The notes under the pieces are model-generated. The model was not told the origin of the DNA and did not search any database. It was given only the letters and a program-made list of their open reading frames with translations. Of a stretch of 64,000 nt of DNA, positions 35,257 to 48,114 are shown piece after piece; positions within the stretch are counted from its first letter, which is position 1; every line of letters begins with the position of its first letter. The stretch lies in NCBI GenBank assembly GCA_946803715.1, contig CAMPET010000002.1, positions 857,627 to 921,626 of the forward strand, in the 5' to 3' direction. A program made the translations under genes and the position numbers. This DNA is from Beroe ovata. Lineage: Eukaryota; Ctenophora; Nuda; Beroida; Beroidae.

Positions 35257-36133
35257 TTATGACACCTTGTAACCAAGCGACGCCAGATAGGCAAGGGTGG
35301 TCAATGGTCATGTGGAGATGCGTAGCCGTGACAACTCTTCTATAGACTATGACACACAATTACACGTGCTGCGATTTCAAATGGTAGCCTGGTTTGATGT
35401 AGGATGATAAACAGAGACCTGATTGTATTTTATAATTGTAGAATATAATGTATATGTTAGGATCTGGTCAGAGTTCCGGAACTCGAAGTTAGGAGTAATT
35501 TCCTGAGAGGAAACGCTCTACTTCCCTAAAATCAGAACCCTGTATGATTAAAATAATGACTTTTGCTCCCGTTTTACAGATTTTACTGGATAATTGTTAT
35601 ATCTATTTGTTTGATTTTTGATAATTTTTGGGCGTGAATTTCAAGATCTATCGTTATTTAGACTGAATATGGATCAAATTTTCATGATTTATTGAAGACT
35701 ATGATATTGATTGTAACTACATTTTGATTTTTATCAACAACCCAGTGTTTGTGAAGAACAGCTCTTGATTTAATGTACTTATCTACCTATGGAATGGCGA
35801 AGAACCTTATCTAATATCAACGCGTGTTCGAGGTCCTTGATCTTTACTTTCCGATATTTGGAAGCAATTGGCTCTCATTGATAGTTTATCGTTCTATATG
35901 TCTGAGTGTCTGTGTATCGATAATGAAATGTTATCCTACAACCCTTGCTTCACTAACTTAGTGACACTAAGCCCCGCGAAACTCAATTCTGGTAACCTGC
36001 TGTGCTTGTAAACTTGTAAGCTCACGCATTGGCCAATGGCCATTGTCAATTGTTCAATGAGCAACATTCGGGGCGTAGTCCATATCATACGAATTCATTT
36101 CACAGTATGTTGTCCCCGTTTTAACCGCACGAA
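35257..36133. other. Intergenic DNA, ATG4 3' flank to phosphatase
   Basis: AT-rich, with no gene, repeat or RNA structure I can support. TTTCACAG ending at 36114 is a possible acceptor 19 nt before the next ATG. Confidence 0.45.
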
Positions 36134-37158
36134 ATGAGTGGTGGGGTTAGCTGTCATGGGTCTCGAGGTTTGGGAACGTCTCTCCTCCAACTATTCGACA
36201 CTTTCCTCTTGGACTGCGACGGAGTACTGTGGATTCAAGACTCCCCTATCAAAGGTTTCCCTTTGAGAGTTCATACATAACTACCTCTTATACCTGACAC
36301 CTGTACATGTGTAATTTTGTGTATTTCTGATAATTGTAACCAGCGAATTTTGTGATCTCCGTAAACCATAATACTCCAGGGGCTGAAGCTGCTATTCGCG
36401 AACTACGCTCGCACAACAAACGTGTTCTGTTCGTTTCGAATAATTGCGGAAAAACGGTGCCCCAGTTCCAAGACAAATTCAGAAATCTCCTCAAAGTTGA
36501 TGATATTCCATCGAGAGACATCATAAATTCGGCTGTAAGCACAGCTATATACCTGAAGCACAAGATGGATTTGCAGAATGAAAAAGTTTTCACGATCGCC
36601 CAAGATTCCTTCACGGAAACGCTCGAATCTCACGGAATCAAATCGTTCGGTCCGGGTTTTCAGGAGCCTCTTGCATTTGCAGACTGGAAAGACTTTGAGG
36701 TCGACCCTGCTGTGAAGTATGTGGTTGTCAGTTACGACCCCCATTTCAACCACACCAAACTGACACAAGCGTACCTATACCTAACCCAGAACAATGCAGA
36801 GTTCATTTCTCCGGACGTGGACAAATTCTTTACCGTGTCGCCGGGTCGCAAAATACCCGGTTCATTCTGTGTTCAGGCGGCCATTTCATCAGTGCTACCT
36901 CACACCAGACAACCTCGTGTAATGGGGAAACCCAGTGAGTTTCTGTTCGAGCTAATAGAGCGGGAGCACGGGAAGTTGGATAGGTCACGGACTGTGATGA
37001 TTGGTGATAACTATCAGACTGATATGATGTTTGGGTATAACTGCGGTATAGAGACTGCTCTCGTACTGACGGGTAATGTAAAGGAGGGGGAGGTGGGGGA
37101 GTTGGAGAGACGACCTGACTTTGTACTGGATAGTATAGCTGATATTGTATCCTCGTAG
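36134..37158 (+). CDS. HAD phosphatase, phosphoglycolate/pyridoxal-phosphate phosphatase type
   Basis: Two exons (36134-36254, 36380-37158) give 299 aa. HAD motif I is LLDCDGVLW with nucleophile Asp27 and acid/base Asp29. Motif II is FVSNNCGKT and motif IV MIGDNYQTDMMFG, with VMGKPSEFLFE before it supplying the lysine. The long insertion between motifs II and III is the C2 cap of the PGP/PDXP (chronophin) family. These enzymes dephosphorylate 2-phosphoglycolate, glycerol-3-phosphate or pyridoxal phosphate. I cannot choose between PGP and PDXP by eye. There is no targeting signal, so it is probably cytosolic. Confidence 0.88.
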
Positions 37159-37466
37159 AATGCAAAGCCGGGGTTAAGTGATGGTTGGAATATGTTTGTG
37201 GTGTTTTTGATTATTAGAGTAAGTGATTGGAGTTTAATCAGAGGATATTGTATATTTTGTATTATTACCTATAGCATGAACTTTTTAACCAAATCCGTTA
37301 GTGGAATTCTATTTTAACATCCCAAGTCATTACAAAATACGTGAATACGTGATTTGCTATCGTCAATATATGAATCGTCACTCATCACTATTTGTCATGA
37401 TGATATCCTCTTGACATCACAAACTTGACGACTAATCATTCCCCCCATTCTCGCGCTATAGCTAAC

Positions 37467-40400
37467 ATGGATGAGTTTGGGTCCGAAGGACTGTTCAATG
37501 TTTTGGATGAGGAATCACCGCGTGAGGATAATAAGGAGGAAAACCCAGCAGAGAAAAAGAAAATTACTCCTGAAGTACTGGGTAAGATTGGGGTCTTTTC
37601 TCGTCGGTAACTTTTGGTAAATCACCGGCTTAAAACTGGAAAAGATTTTTCCCCGGTGGATGCCCTTTCTTCACAGTTCTCTGTTTTTTCCTGTGCTATT
37701 CGAACTATTTTCTCCACTTTTTCTCCACTTTCCCATCCTCTTCAGGCATCACATCAGTGACACCCGCTGCGGAAGAACCTAACAAGAGTTTGAAACGATC
37801 TGTGATCGAGGTGGAGGATTCTGATGATGGGGCAGAAGATGGAGAAGTTGAGGACGTTGTTGTCGAAACATTCAACTCCGCCGCAGCATCTGATGGTGGA
37901 GCACCAGCCGAGTCACTCGCAGAGCGGGCTAAAAAGATGAAAGTCGAGGAAGAAAAGGAAAAGAAGACACTGTTCGATGTGTCTCGTGTCTCGACAAAGA
38001 CTATCCTTGAGTCGGATAGCTGTCTCCATGAGGCGGTTGTCCCCGTCGAGTTTGTGTGGGAAGATTTGAAACCCCTGACGAAGAAACCTGCGAAGGAGTT
38101 TCCATTCATTTTGGATCCGTTTCAGTTAGAAGCGCTGAAGTGTATTCAGAATGATAGGTGCGTCTATAGTTTTTTAAATGCATGAATTATCTTATGAGTA
38201 TCTTCAGTGGAATTAGGGAAATTCAACCAGAGAAAACTTCTTAACTTTTATATCCTACTTCCTCTAACATTACTTAAGGCTTTCGATGGATTCTTTTCCC
38301 TCCCTATCCAGAACACCTGATTCTTCCCACTTCTACTCGTTATGCAGGTCAGTGCTGGTGTCTGCTCACACTTCAGCTGGTAAAACAGTGGTGGCAGAGT
38401 ATGCGATAGCACAGTCGCTGGAAAACAAGCAACGCGTTATATACACCACACCTATCAAGGTTGGAATTGCAACTGTTAGCAACATATGCTGTTGTTACCT
38501 CTAGCAATTTGTTGTAACCTCTGACAACATTTGTTGTAACTTCTAGCAACATTTGTTTTTACCTAACATTATGTTGCTGTTACCTCTAGCAATTTGTTGT
38601 TGTTACTTCTAGCAACATTTGTTGTTACCTCTATGAACATTTGTTTTTACCTAGCATTTGTTATTGTTACCTCTAGCAACATGCACTCTCCCCCCCATGA
38701 TAGGCGTTGAGTAATCAGAAGTTTCGTGAAATGACCGAACAGTTTGGTGACGTAGGTCTGATGACAGGTGACGTGACGATTGCTCCGACAGCATCATGTC
38801 TCATCATGACAACTGAAATCTTGCGGAGTATGCTGTACAGGGGAAGTGAGGTTCTGCGGGAAGTTGGATGGGTAAGTGTCCCGTCAACACGGAATTATTA
38901 AAGTGACAGACTCCTTGGAAAATGGTGTGACTATATTATGACAAATTATATTGTTGTCTTAATTTTCGTCGCTTGTTGCGTTATTGTTGCCTTATTGTTG
39001 TCTTAATGTTGCATCAACACCGGCGCTCACCTGCGCGTGACACTCTCTGTTCCACCAGGTGATATTTGACACCCTCTGTTCCACCAGGTGATATTTGACG
39101 AGATCCACTACATGCGAGACAAGGAAAGAGGAGTGGTCTGGGAAGAGAGCATCATCCTTCTTCCTGATTCTGTTCACTTTGTCTTCCTTTCAGCCACCAT
39201 TCCCAATGCTAAACAATACGCCGAATGGGTGAGCTAGATGAACACTCACACACACAAACACATACACACACACACAAACTCACGCACACACACACACACA
39301 CACACACTCTCACGCACACACAAGCACTTTCTCCCTACGATATATTCGTTTTAAAGACTTGCAAAAGTTCTCCCATTCGTGAAAAAACGTTTCTGTCGAA
39401 TCATGTTTGACACAACATCATATCACATTTCGCTCATCACGTAACATTGTGGGAATAGCAGTGTGTGTGNCACACACACACACACACACACGCACTTTCT
39501 CCCTACGATATATTCGTTTTAAGACTTGCAAAAGTTCTCCCATTCGTGAAAAAACGTTTCTGTCGAATCATGTTTGACACAACATATCACATTTCGCACA
39601 TCACGTAACATTGTGGGAATAGCAGTGTGCGTATGTGTGTGTGTGTGCGTGTGTTTGTGTAACCTGAGATTACAAGCCAGTATCTACGTGCAGTGCTGTA
39701 GAAGTGAAAGTTGTTTTTCACAAAATCTTTCCAATATTCATTGGAACAGAGCATAGAAATACATACACGATTGTACAATGTACAAAATGTATTCTGACAT
39801 ACACACTACACGCCATTAAACACATAGCTGATAGCATATTCCGTCTATAATTCAAAAACCTTAATGTAAGTTTGTACTATACATCGTTAACAATGTACAG
39901 TATGAATATTGCATATACTATGTATAGTATGTACATTGTACTTAATGCACACATCTGTACAGGTGTGTCAGCTACACGGTTCCCCATGTCACGTGGTTTA
40001 CACGGAGTACAGACCCACACCTCTACAACACTACATATTCCCTGATGGTGGCAATGGTATTTTCCTTGTCGTCGATGAAAAGGTTTATCTGAAGACTGAA
40101 CCCACTTATCCTTGCATTCTTGGAATAAGCTCAGGATTAACCTCACATTTCATGTAAAAGGGTTCAACCCTTCATACTTCAATGAACAAAATTGGAAACA
40201 CCTAAGTAGTCATGTGAAAAATGGTGTCTCCATACTTCAAACTTCGAACTCAAGAAATTAAACTCAGAAGGTATACTTACAGCATTTCTTTTTAGAGGAA
40301 GTTCAGGGAAGACAATTTCGAGAAAGCCATGGCATTCCTGCAAGAAGAGGGGGGAGGAGGGGGCGGGGGAGGCGGAAAAAGGAAGAGGGGGCAGAAACAA

Positions 40401-43400
40401 GGTGAGATATTCCGAAGATCTATTTGACTCCAAAAGGCAAAATCAGTTATCACAATTCTGCCACTTTTGTGTGGCACTTTTCAAATGATAGGTACTGTTG
40501 CTTTTCGAACAGTGATGAAAATCCTTGACATTGACGAACAATTCCTGTTATGATTTTGACCCTTTTCAGGAAATACAGACATATTCAGCATCGTGAAAAT
40601 GATAATGGAACGCAATCTCCAGCCAGTCATTGTGTTTTCGTTCAGTAAGAAAGACTGCGAAAGTCACGCTCTCCAAATGTCAAAACTTGACTTTAATACA
40701 CCTGAAGAGAAACGGCTGGTAAAAGAAGTGTTCGAAAATGCCACGGATGTCCTCAGTGATGACGATAAGCAGCTCCCTCAGGTATTACGAACCACAAATC
40801 CGTGCTAGTGTCGCGTATTTTGTTTCCTTATACTTTTTGTGACATTCGGTGGGAAGTTTGCACATATTTTGGAATAAATGGAGCGCGCGCAATCGGATTT
40901 GTTGTTGACTTTAAATTTAGGCGTAACGGTTGCGCGGCGCAGTAGTATTTACGCGCTATGTACGTGCTTATTCATGCGGGTTGCGCGCGCGTAATCCCTG
41001 ACAGAAAAGTCTACATTTTATGTTTCGCGCGTGCAAACCCTGCAAAGTGTTAAATTATCCCAGTATAGCCCATCAGGTGATATTGATGACTGTCATATCG
41101 TACACTGCTTAAACAACACTCATTCCCCCAGGTGAGTAAAGTCCTGCCCATGTTGGAACGTGGAATAGGGATACATCACGGTGGCTTGCTACCGATTCTC
41201 AAAGAGGTTATTGAGATTCTGTTCCAAGAGGGTCTGATAAAAGCGCTCTTCGCCACCGAGACCTTTGCCATGGGGCTGAACATGCCCGCCAGAACGGTTG
41301 TGTTCTCCAACGCTAAGAAATTTGATGGGAAGGATATAAGATACATATCAAGTGGGGAGTACATACAGATGAGTGGTCGTGCTGGTAGAAGAGGTAAGGA
41401 GGATTGTTCCTGTGGTGTTTCATGCTCGTTATGGGTGTCAGGGGAAGCTAACGGCATAATTACTACTCAGGTATCGACGACAGGGGAATTGTTATTTTGT
41501 GTGTGTCTCAAAAGATGGAGCCCCAAGTCCCCAAAGATTTGATTCAAGGACAAGCCAACCCTCTGAATAGCGCATTCCGACTCACCTATCACATGGTAAA
41601 ACGAAATTGGGGATGTATATTCAAACTCCTCTATATAGTTGTGCAAGGTGTTCAATGGATAACGTAGAAATTCACACTTTTCTGGACCAGGTTCTAAACT
41701 TGCTGCGTGTTGAGGATGTCAACCCAGAGTTCATGTTGGAACGATCATTTTACCAATATCAGAACACATCTTCCATCCCTTTCCTTGCTAACAAACTGCA
41801 GGTTTGTATCCACAGTTAGTTAGTAATACCTTGATCCTTGCTGGTGGATTGTTTTGCCTTGAGCACACTCAGTATATATGTATAACAAACTTATTAAAAT
41901 CCAGTGCTAGGAGTTTCTTATTTTTTCACGATTTTGGGCCTTGTTGAGAACAGGTTTCTCAACCAGTTTCTTATTTTAGCATTCCTCTCTTATACCTAGA
42001 GAGTTTCTTATAGAATAAACTGAGTGTAATCAATTGACTTTTCCAGGCAGCAGAAGCAGAGCATGCAGCTATTCAAATCCCTAACGAAGATTCGGCCAGA
42101 ACTTACTTCAACCTCCGTCAGCAGCTGAGAAAACTCCAGAAGGAAATGACGTCATACATCCACAAACCACGGTGAGCGACGCATGTCTGTTTCCATGACA
42201 CCGTAGCGACATGTGTCAGTGCAATGTGTAACCAAGACGACAACAGGTATATTCTGTCATTCCTCCAACCCGGAAGACTAGTGAAGGTGAAGCACAGTGA
42301 GGACGACTGGGGCTGGGGTGTGGTGGTCAACTTCCAGAAGAAAGGAAAACAAGCAGGTCCAGGAGAAAGGAAATAGAAATTTATTCCCACCTATTGTCAT
42401 GGTTCGAAAATTGAAAATATTTGAAGATTTGATTCCTATCACTCACACTAGTCTTCTCAGCCGGTTCGTCGGACCCTCTCTATATCGTTGAGGGCCTGTT
42501 CCGGTGTGCCACGCCCATTCTCCCCAACGTTCCCCCTAAACCGTGTCCCCCCGGGGGAAAGGGGGAATATCAGATTGTCCCCCTGATGCTTCACCTTGTC
42601 ACAGATATATCAGCTGTCAGACTTTACCTTCCTAAGAACCTTGTTCCCTTAGGTTTGTTTATCTAGTTGTGTAACCATGGAAACGTGTTTCTATCTATGT
42701 GTATTCACACGTGTTACAACTTACTTACACGCAATTTGCTCAGAAAACAGGGAGAGTGTCGGCAAATCCCTAGTTGAGGTGGAGAAGAGGTTCCCAGATG
42801 GAGTACCACTCCTGGATCCCGTCGAGGATATGAAGATTAGGGAGACCGATTTCGAGGAAATTGTCAGGAAAACTGAGGCTCTTGAGCAGAGGTGGAAATT
42901 CTTGTACCGAGATTCAATGAATTTAACTGGTGATTCAAACCAACGCACGTCACACCATTCACTCTGAATAGTGAAGTTTAGGTTATTATGTCTAGATTTA
43001 GAACCTAATTCCTTGTTAGGTTATACAAGCACCCTCTTCACGATGATCCTACGCTGGCTGAGACATACGACCTATGTGAGAAGAAGAACACCCTAGCGAT
43101 CAAGTGTAAGGACACGAAGCAGGAACTCAGAGATGCCCGCACCGGTGAGTAGCTGATTTCATAGCTGACGATTTTGTCGAAAAATGCAAAAAGAATGGGA
43201 ATTTCAACCGATCGTAGGTCTTAAACGTAAGTTTTTGCTTAAGCACTCACCCTTATTCGCATGAACAATCAAAACGTTATTTTATTTCCCACTTTCTGAT
43301 TGTCCACTCGATTAGTTCTCCAGTTAGACGAACTGAAGTGCCGTAAGAGAGTTCTGCGGAGGCTTGGTTACTGCAGCAACGCTGACGTTATTGACACCAA

Positions 43401-44904
43401 GGGACGCGTTGCTTGCGAGATATCCACAGGTACTTCATCGCATAATTCCTGGTTTAAAGCTACTGCTCAATGCTCATGTGCTACAAAACCTACTAATTTG
43501 TCATTCCCATTCCCTAGGACAAGAGCTAGCTCTAGCCGAGCTGATTTTCAACGGCGCGTTCAACGATTTGGACCCCCCGGTGATTGCCGCAGTCCTCAGC
43601 TGCTTTGTGTTTGAGGAAAATGTCAAGGATGCACCCCAACTAACCATGGAGAGTCTTAAAGGTATCGGTTTATTCTTATTGATCTTTAGAATTAATGATA
43701 ATACACAGTGCAGCTTGTGGCATCGTTTGCATCTGTCAACGCTGAGATGATAAGCGCTGTTGTTAATCAAGATTCGCTGGACAGGAGCGTGACAGCTTTG
43801 TTCACATCATATTTGTATCATTCGAGTTTCACATTATTATGAACTGACATCCGCCTTGATTAACAGAGATCTGTGACTGATCTCTGTTATCATGACAACT
43901 ATATATTGTTAGGGAAACCCTTTTATCTCACAAAGATGGCAGTATATTGCGTAGGTCGGGAAATTATTTTGATTAAGAATCACGTATTCACGACTTGTTG
44001 GTGTCAGAGTGGGCCCTTACGCTCACACCGAGTTTGAAAAATGATTGAATTTCAATTGAAATGTCGACAATAAAATGTGGGGTGATCGCTATTTATGATG
44101 GGCATTGGGCACACTATGAATTATGATCTGTCATCTGGTAACTCGTGGGTAATCAAATTTCTCGTTTTCACGCCTTGATACCATGCCTGTCAGAAAGTGA
44201 CAGGTTCAGTGCGAACTTTATTAATTCAGGGCGGGATCGGTTGATGATAAAATTCAACGGATTTTTGAACAAATGTCGAACCGTGATAGATACGTAGGTA
44301 ATAGGTACGTAGGTAAGTGGAGACTTTGGATCGAATCAAACCAGCGATTGAAATGAAAACCTACTTTTAAAACCTACCTTGAAACCTAGATTAAGGTGAA
44401 ATGCACCTACCTGTAATGTGACCATGAACTCTGCAAACATCCCAGCGCCCTACCGGCAAGTACAGGAAGTAGCACGCCGCATAGCAACGGTCGAGAACGA
44501 GTGTAAGCTCGACACGGATGTGGACGAATATGTGGATAAGTTCAAGTGGGAATTGATGACAGTCGTTCACTCATGGGCTAGCGTAAGTCACGCGTTAGCT
44601 GTAACGCGTTACTGTTGACATCACGCGTGATTTCTTATCACGGTTATCGATATCACCTGGACTGTCATTGGTTCTAACACGTGTGTCTCCTCTCGGGCAG
44701 GGTGCCAAGTTTTACGACATCTGCAAGATGACACCTGTTTTTGAGGGTAGTATCATCCGCGTGATGAGACGTCTTGAGGAACTGCTCCGGCAGATGATAA
44801 ACGCGGCTAAAGCAATAGGCAATAACGAGCTGGAGCGGAAGTTTAGTGAAGCGAGCACTGCGATAAAACGAGATATAGTGTTTGCAGCTAGTCTCTATCT
44901 GTAA
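37467..44904 (+). CDS. MTREX: MTR4 exosome RNA helicase (MTREX/SKIV2L2)
   Basis: Nuclear 3'-5' helicase that feeds RNA to the exosome in the TRAMP and NEXT complexes. Twenty exons, phases agreeing, 1,060 aa: 37467-37581, 37746-38157, 38348-38459, 38704-38871, 39088-39228, 39963-40082, 40296-40401, 40570-40781, 41132-41393, 41471-41595, 41691-41801, 42047-42171, 42247-42356, 42461-42652, 42744-42891, 43020-43144, 43316-43429, 43518-43661, 44446-44582, 44701-44904. Motifs: AHTSAGKT (Walker A), DEIH, FLSATIP and [10 protein letters not shown]. The arch/KOW region holds [20 protein letters not shown], and the DSHCT tail ends [12 protein letters not shown] run of nine or so glycines followed by KRKRGQK (exon 40296-40401) replaces the usual linker before the second RecA domain. 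The ATG is 5 nt after a CTATAG acceptor-like site. Confidence 0.96.
38461..38700. repeat. Minisatellite GTTACCTCTAGCAACATTTG in MTR4 intron 3
   Basis: About nine imperfect ~23-28-bp units of GTTGTTACCTCTAGCAACAT fill the whole intron between exons ending 38459 and starting 38704. Units contain near-palindromic GTTAC...GCAAC halves. Confidence 0.8.
39044..39101. repeat. Tandem duplication of a 3' splice site (29-bp unit)
   Basis: CTCTGTTCCACCAGGTGATA occurs twice, so two acceptors (exon start 39059 or 39088) precede GTGATATTTGAC. Only the second gives the MTR4 frame VIFDEIHYM; the first runs into TGA after ten codons. Confidence 0.85.
39240..39640. repeat. (CA)n tract with flanking duplication around single N
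   Basis: CA-repeats at 39244-39323 and 39471-39491. The non-repetitive 145-bp segment 39324-39469 recurs at 39492-39630 after the N at 39470, with small differences (CGCTCATC versus CGCACATC). This looks like an assembly join of two alleles in MTR4 intron 5. Confidence 0.85.
43662..44445. other. Long MTR4 intron 18
   Basis: 784-nt intron, much longer than its neighbours. It contains a short inverted pair, CAGAGATCTGTGACTGATCTCTG (near 43865-43887), and no open frame that I would support. Confidence 0.5.
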
Positions 44905-45190
44905 CAAGATAAACAGTCCCACTGATAGTTTATCATGTTTTTATCTTTTTCCGGTTCTTGCAAAGAAACTGCTTCATTTTTATCCAATTTATTTTAACTT
45001 GAATTATGCAATTCTGAATCTAAGTTATTAACTTTTTATTGGACAATCTCTTTTTCCTCAAGAATCAGGTGAACTAGAATATCTTAAAAAACCTTACCCT
45101 CTAACGAGGAAAATATTATTATTGGCCTCTTTGTCAACCGATTAGCACTCTTAACTCTCTTCTTTAGCAATAGCCAGGCGATAGTTCATC

Positions 45191-47335
45191 ATGGGAGAAA
45201 GGAAGGCCGTTAACAAGTACTACCCTCCCGATTGGGACCCATCCAAGGTTAGTTGAAACCCTCCTCAGGGCCTCAGACCTCAGTGAAACCATAGTTAGGA
45301 ATGCTTTAATCGTGTGAAATTTCACTGAGCTCAATTTTGAGGAACATAATAGAAACACTACATGATTTTCTCGTGGATGAACTTATACCAAATGTTGTTT
45401 TCTTCAACTTCATATGAACCCTCAGGGAGGGCTTGACAAGTACCATGGAGTACACCCGTTACGGGAGCGGGCATCGAAACTCCATCTTGGGATCATGGTC
45501 ATCAGATTTGAGATGCCGTTCAATATTTGGTGTGGTGGGTGCAACAACCACATAGGAATGGGTGAGCAAATTTTGACACTTTTAATTGGTCGAAACTGCA
45601 ATTGATATGCGCGTCTTCAAAACATTTTCGAGATGATGTTCGAATTGTGTTGCAGAGGTCCAAACCTCGTCGAACTCTCGAGTTTGGTTCACATGAAATG
45701 GCATATTGTCCAGGTGTGCGTTACAATGCCGAGAAGAAGAAGATAGGAATGTACTACACCACTCCGATATGGCAGTTCCGGATGAAGTGTCATCTGTGTG
45801 ACAACTACATTGAAATGCACACGGACCCCAAGTTTAGTTGACACACTTCAGTTCTATTTGCTGCCCACCGGTGCGGTTTGTGGGCTGTGTTTTAATTGAA
45901 ATATCAGATACCAAAACATGATTTTCAGCTTGATAAACGGCTAATTGACACATAATTCCATCAGAATTTCGACTACATTGTAGCGTCTGGAGGAAGGAGG
46001 AAGGAAGAGAGATACGATCAGAATGATGCAGAATGTGCAGCCGCCCATGGTAACGGTTGCTATGCGTCACCTTGATAATTTGTATAGTCGCATTCAGGAT
46101 ACTTTCAACCATCTTTCTCCCCAGAGGCGGAAGAGCGGAAGAGGTTGAACACAGATCCAATGTTCAAATTGCAGTATCAAAACAAGGATGAAGCGGTTGT
46201 TGATGAAGCTGCTCCAATCATTGACAAGCTACAGGTGAAATGTTGTTACCAACGATTGCTTTTCGTTTACCAAGTTAGTTAGTTACTGTTGACCCCAATT
46301 ATGACTAGCGATCGTCGACACCACTCAATAATATATCCCCTGTTTTTGACAGGAGCGGCAAGATGCGTGGAAGGACGATTATCAGATAAACCAGACCCTC
46401 CGCAAGCGACACAGAGAAGATACGAAAAGTGACAAAGCAGCCAATCTCGTGCTCAAGAAGAATATGGGTCTCGATATCAAGATGTTGCCCACAACCAAAT
46501 CGGACAAAATCACATCATCGTTTGTGAGATTCTCCCGGGAGAAGGAAGGATTGAAATTGGAGAAGAGGTCCGAAATAGCGTCCATATTCTGTGATAAGAA
46601 AGCGAAGTTGCTAACATCGCTGAAACAATCGGGTGTGAAATGTTCTGGGATCAGGGATGATTTGATGATAGGACCAGTCAAGAAAACAGAACTCGTAACG
46701 AAGGTAAGCTTTCAGCTTTGAGTAGAAAAGGAGTAGAAAACGATTGAGTAACTTGACTGTAAACGTGTGGTATCGTGTGCATAGCACCATGTACCAATGA
46801 CCATGTACCAATGACCATGTACAAATAACCATGTACCAATAACCATGTACCAATGACCATGTAACTATGATCATGTACCTATGACCATGTACCTATGACC
46901 ATGTACCTATGACCATGTAACTATGACCATGTACCAATGACCATGTAACTATGACGATAAGTCTGTGGTAAGAAATTGTCTTCGACGAGTTGCCGCATAC
47001 GTCACCTCGCAATCTTGCCACAGGTTAGTGGGAAGAAAAGGAGACGATCCGCCACTGATTCATCAGTATCGTCCAGTCAATCTAGCGAGTCTTCCAAATC
47101 TAGCGAGTCACATTTGTCTCATGAGTCATCAGCTGTGCTCAGTTATAGCAGACGATTGTCAGAACCCTGCCATCAGTCATCAATTGGTGATAAGCGACAT
47201 GTATCCTCGGAACCTTCGACAAATTCCATGGACAAGGGAGGATCGGATGAGAATTTAGAACAGAATGAATCTGAGAAACCACCAAGTAGCAGTCTTGTGT
47301 CGGGTTACTCATCCAGTGAGAGTAACACTGAATAA
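45191..47335 (+). CDS. YJU2B: YJU2B/CCDC130-type splicing factor
   Basis: Yju2/Saf4-family nuclear protein associated with the spliceosome. Exons 45191-45247, 45426-45561, 45714-45831/2, 45965-46049, 46125-46234, 46353-46703 and 47024-47335. The N-terminus [17 protein letters not shown] and [16 protein letters not shown] are family hallmarks. A zinc-binding CxxC pair follows ([11 protein letters not shown] and [10 protein letters not shown]), then YDQNDAE and [10 protein letters not shown]. The C-terminus is serine-rich and disordered. Length is about 350 aa. The junction 45831-45965 needs one more base than is present: the exon ends CCCAA|GTTTAG, whereas AAG|GTTTAG would restore the frame to [10 protein letters not shown]. 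One G is probably missing from the assembly. An acceptor-like AG ends at 45167, 23 nt before the ATG. Confidence 0.92.
46786..46957. repeat. ~13-bp minisatellite in YJU2B intron 6
   Basis: About thirteen units of CATGTACCAATGAC with CTATGAC and AATAAC variants. It fills much of the intron between 46704 and 47023. Confidence 0.9.
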
Positions 47336-47592
47336 AACCAGGATAAAGCGAAGAACTGATAATTTAGCGAAAAACTGACTATAAGGATTAGGGAATGTGA
47401 AAGAGAGAACTGAAGTAAATGCTATCAACAATTTCGAAATTATTTCAGTTCGTTTAATGTAAGCCCTGGGTTTGATTACGTGCTGATACCGATTATCGTA
47501 AGTTCTCAATCAGCCACTCATTCAGTAGTCACTAAACTTTCCCCCCGATTATAAGCATGTTTGATGGAAATTGTCCCTTGGTATAGCTAGCT

Positions 47593-48110
47593 ATGGAGGA
47601 ATACAATGAATACGACGCCGTGCTATCTCAGACAGAACCGAGCATCAAGTCCAAGGAATGTCAAGGTTTGTCACGTTATGTCCTTATATGGTCATCAGTA
47701 GGTTGGTTTGTCAAGTTATGTCCATATATGGTCACTAGGAGGCAGGTTTGTCACGTTTGCCCCTATACTGTCGCCAGGAGGCAGTTTGTCACGTTATGCC
47801 CTTATATGGTCACCAGGAGGCAGTTTTGTCACGTTATGTCCTTACAAGGTCTTCAGGAGGCAGAGGAGGCAGGTTTGTAGCGTCATTACTCTCAACTCTT
47901 ACCCAAAAGTGTTATCTCTCTGTCGATACTTGCGTTCAGAGAATGGCATCGAAATGCCCAATTGTGTATGGGGCATCATATTCTCACTACCTATTCTGTT
48001 ACTAGGTAGGATGAGTTACCATGACAACTAACATTGGATGCCATGTGATAGGAATTAGCTCAAAACCTACTTTGGGAGATATTCTGATAGATCCCTTATC
48101 ATCTGAGTGA
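47593..48110 (+). CDS. Small single-pass membrane protein (micropeptide) candidate
   Basis: Exons 47593-47665, 47940-48005 and 48052-48110 give 65 aa with agreeing phase. If the last, very short intron (46 nt) is not removed, the frame ends at TAA 48031 and gives 54 aa. Both forms share an acidic, polar N-terminus (MEEYNEYDAVLSQTEPS) and one hydrophobic span (VWGIIFSLPILLLG). I do not recognise a family. An acceptor-like TATAG ends 6 nt before the ATG. In the 65-aa form the stop (48108-48110) is 4 nt from the ATG of the J-protein gene, in a different frame, so both may be read from one mRNA. Confidence 0.5.
47661..47880. repeat. ~40-bp minisatellite in micropeptide intron 1
   Basis: Five imperfect units of GGTTTGTCACGTTATGTCC-TTATATGGTCACCAGGAGGCA beginning at the exon donor itself. 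Each unit repeats a (A/C)AG|GTTTGT donor-like sequence. Confidence 0.85.
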
Positions 48111-48114
48111 TGAG

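Noticed and set aside
34865-35359. 164-codon minus-strand open frame over the ATG4 3' end
   Set aside because: It lies opposite well-supported ATG4 exons and the 3' flank, and has no domain-like content; a shadow frame.
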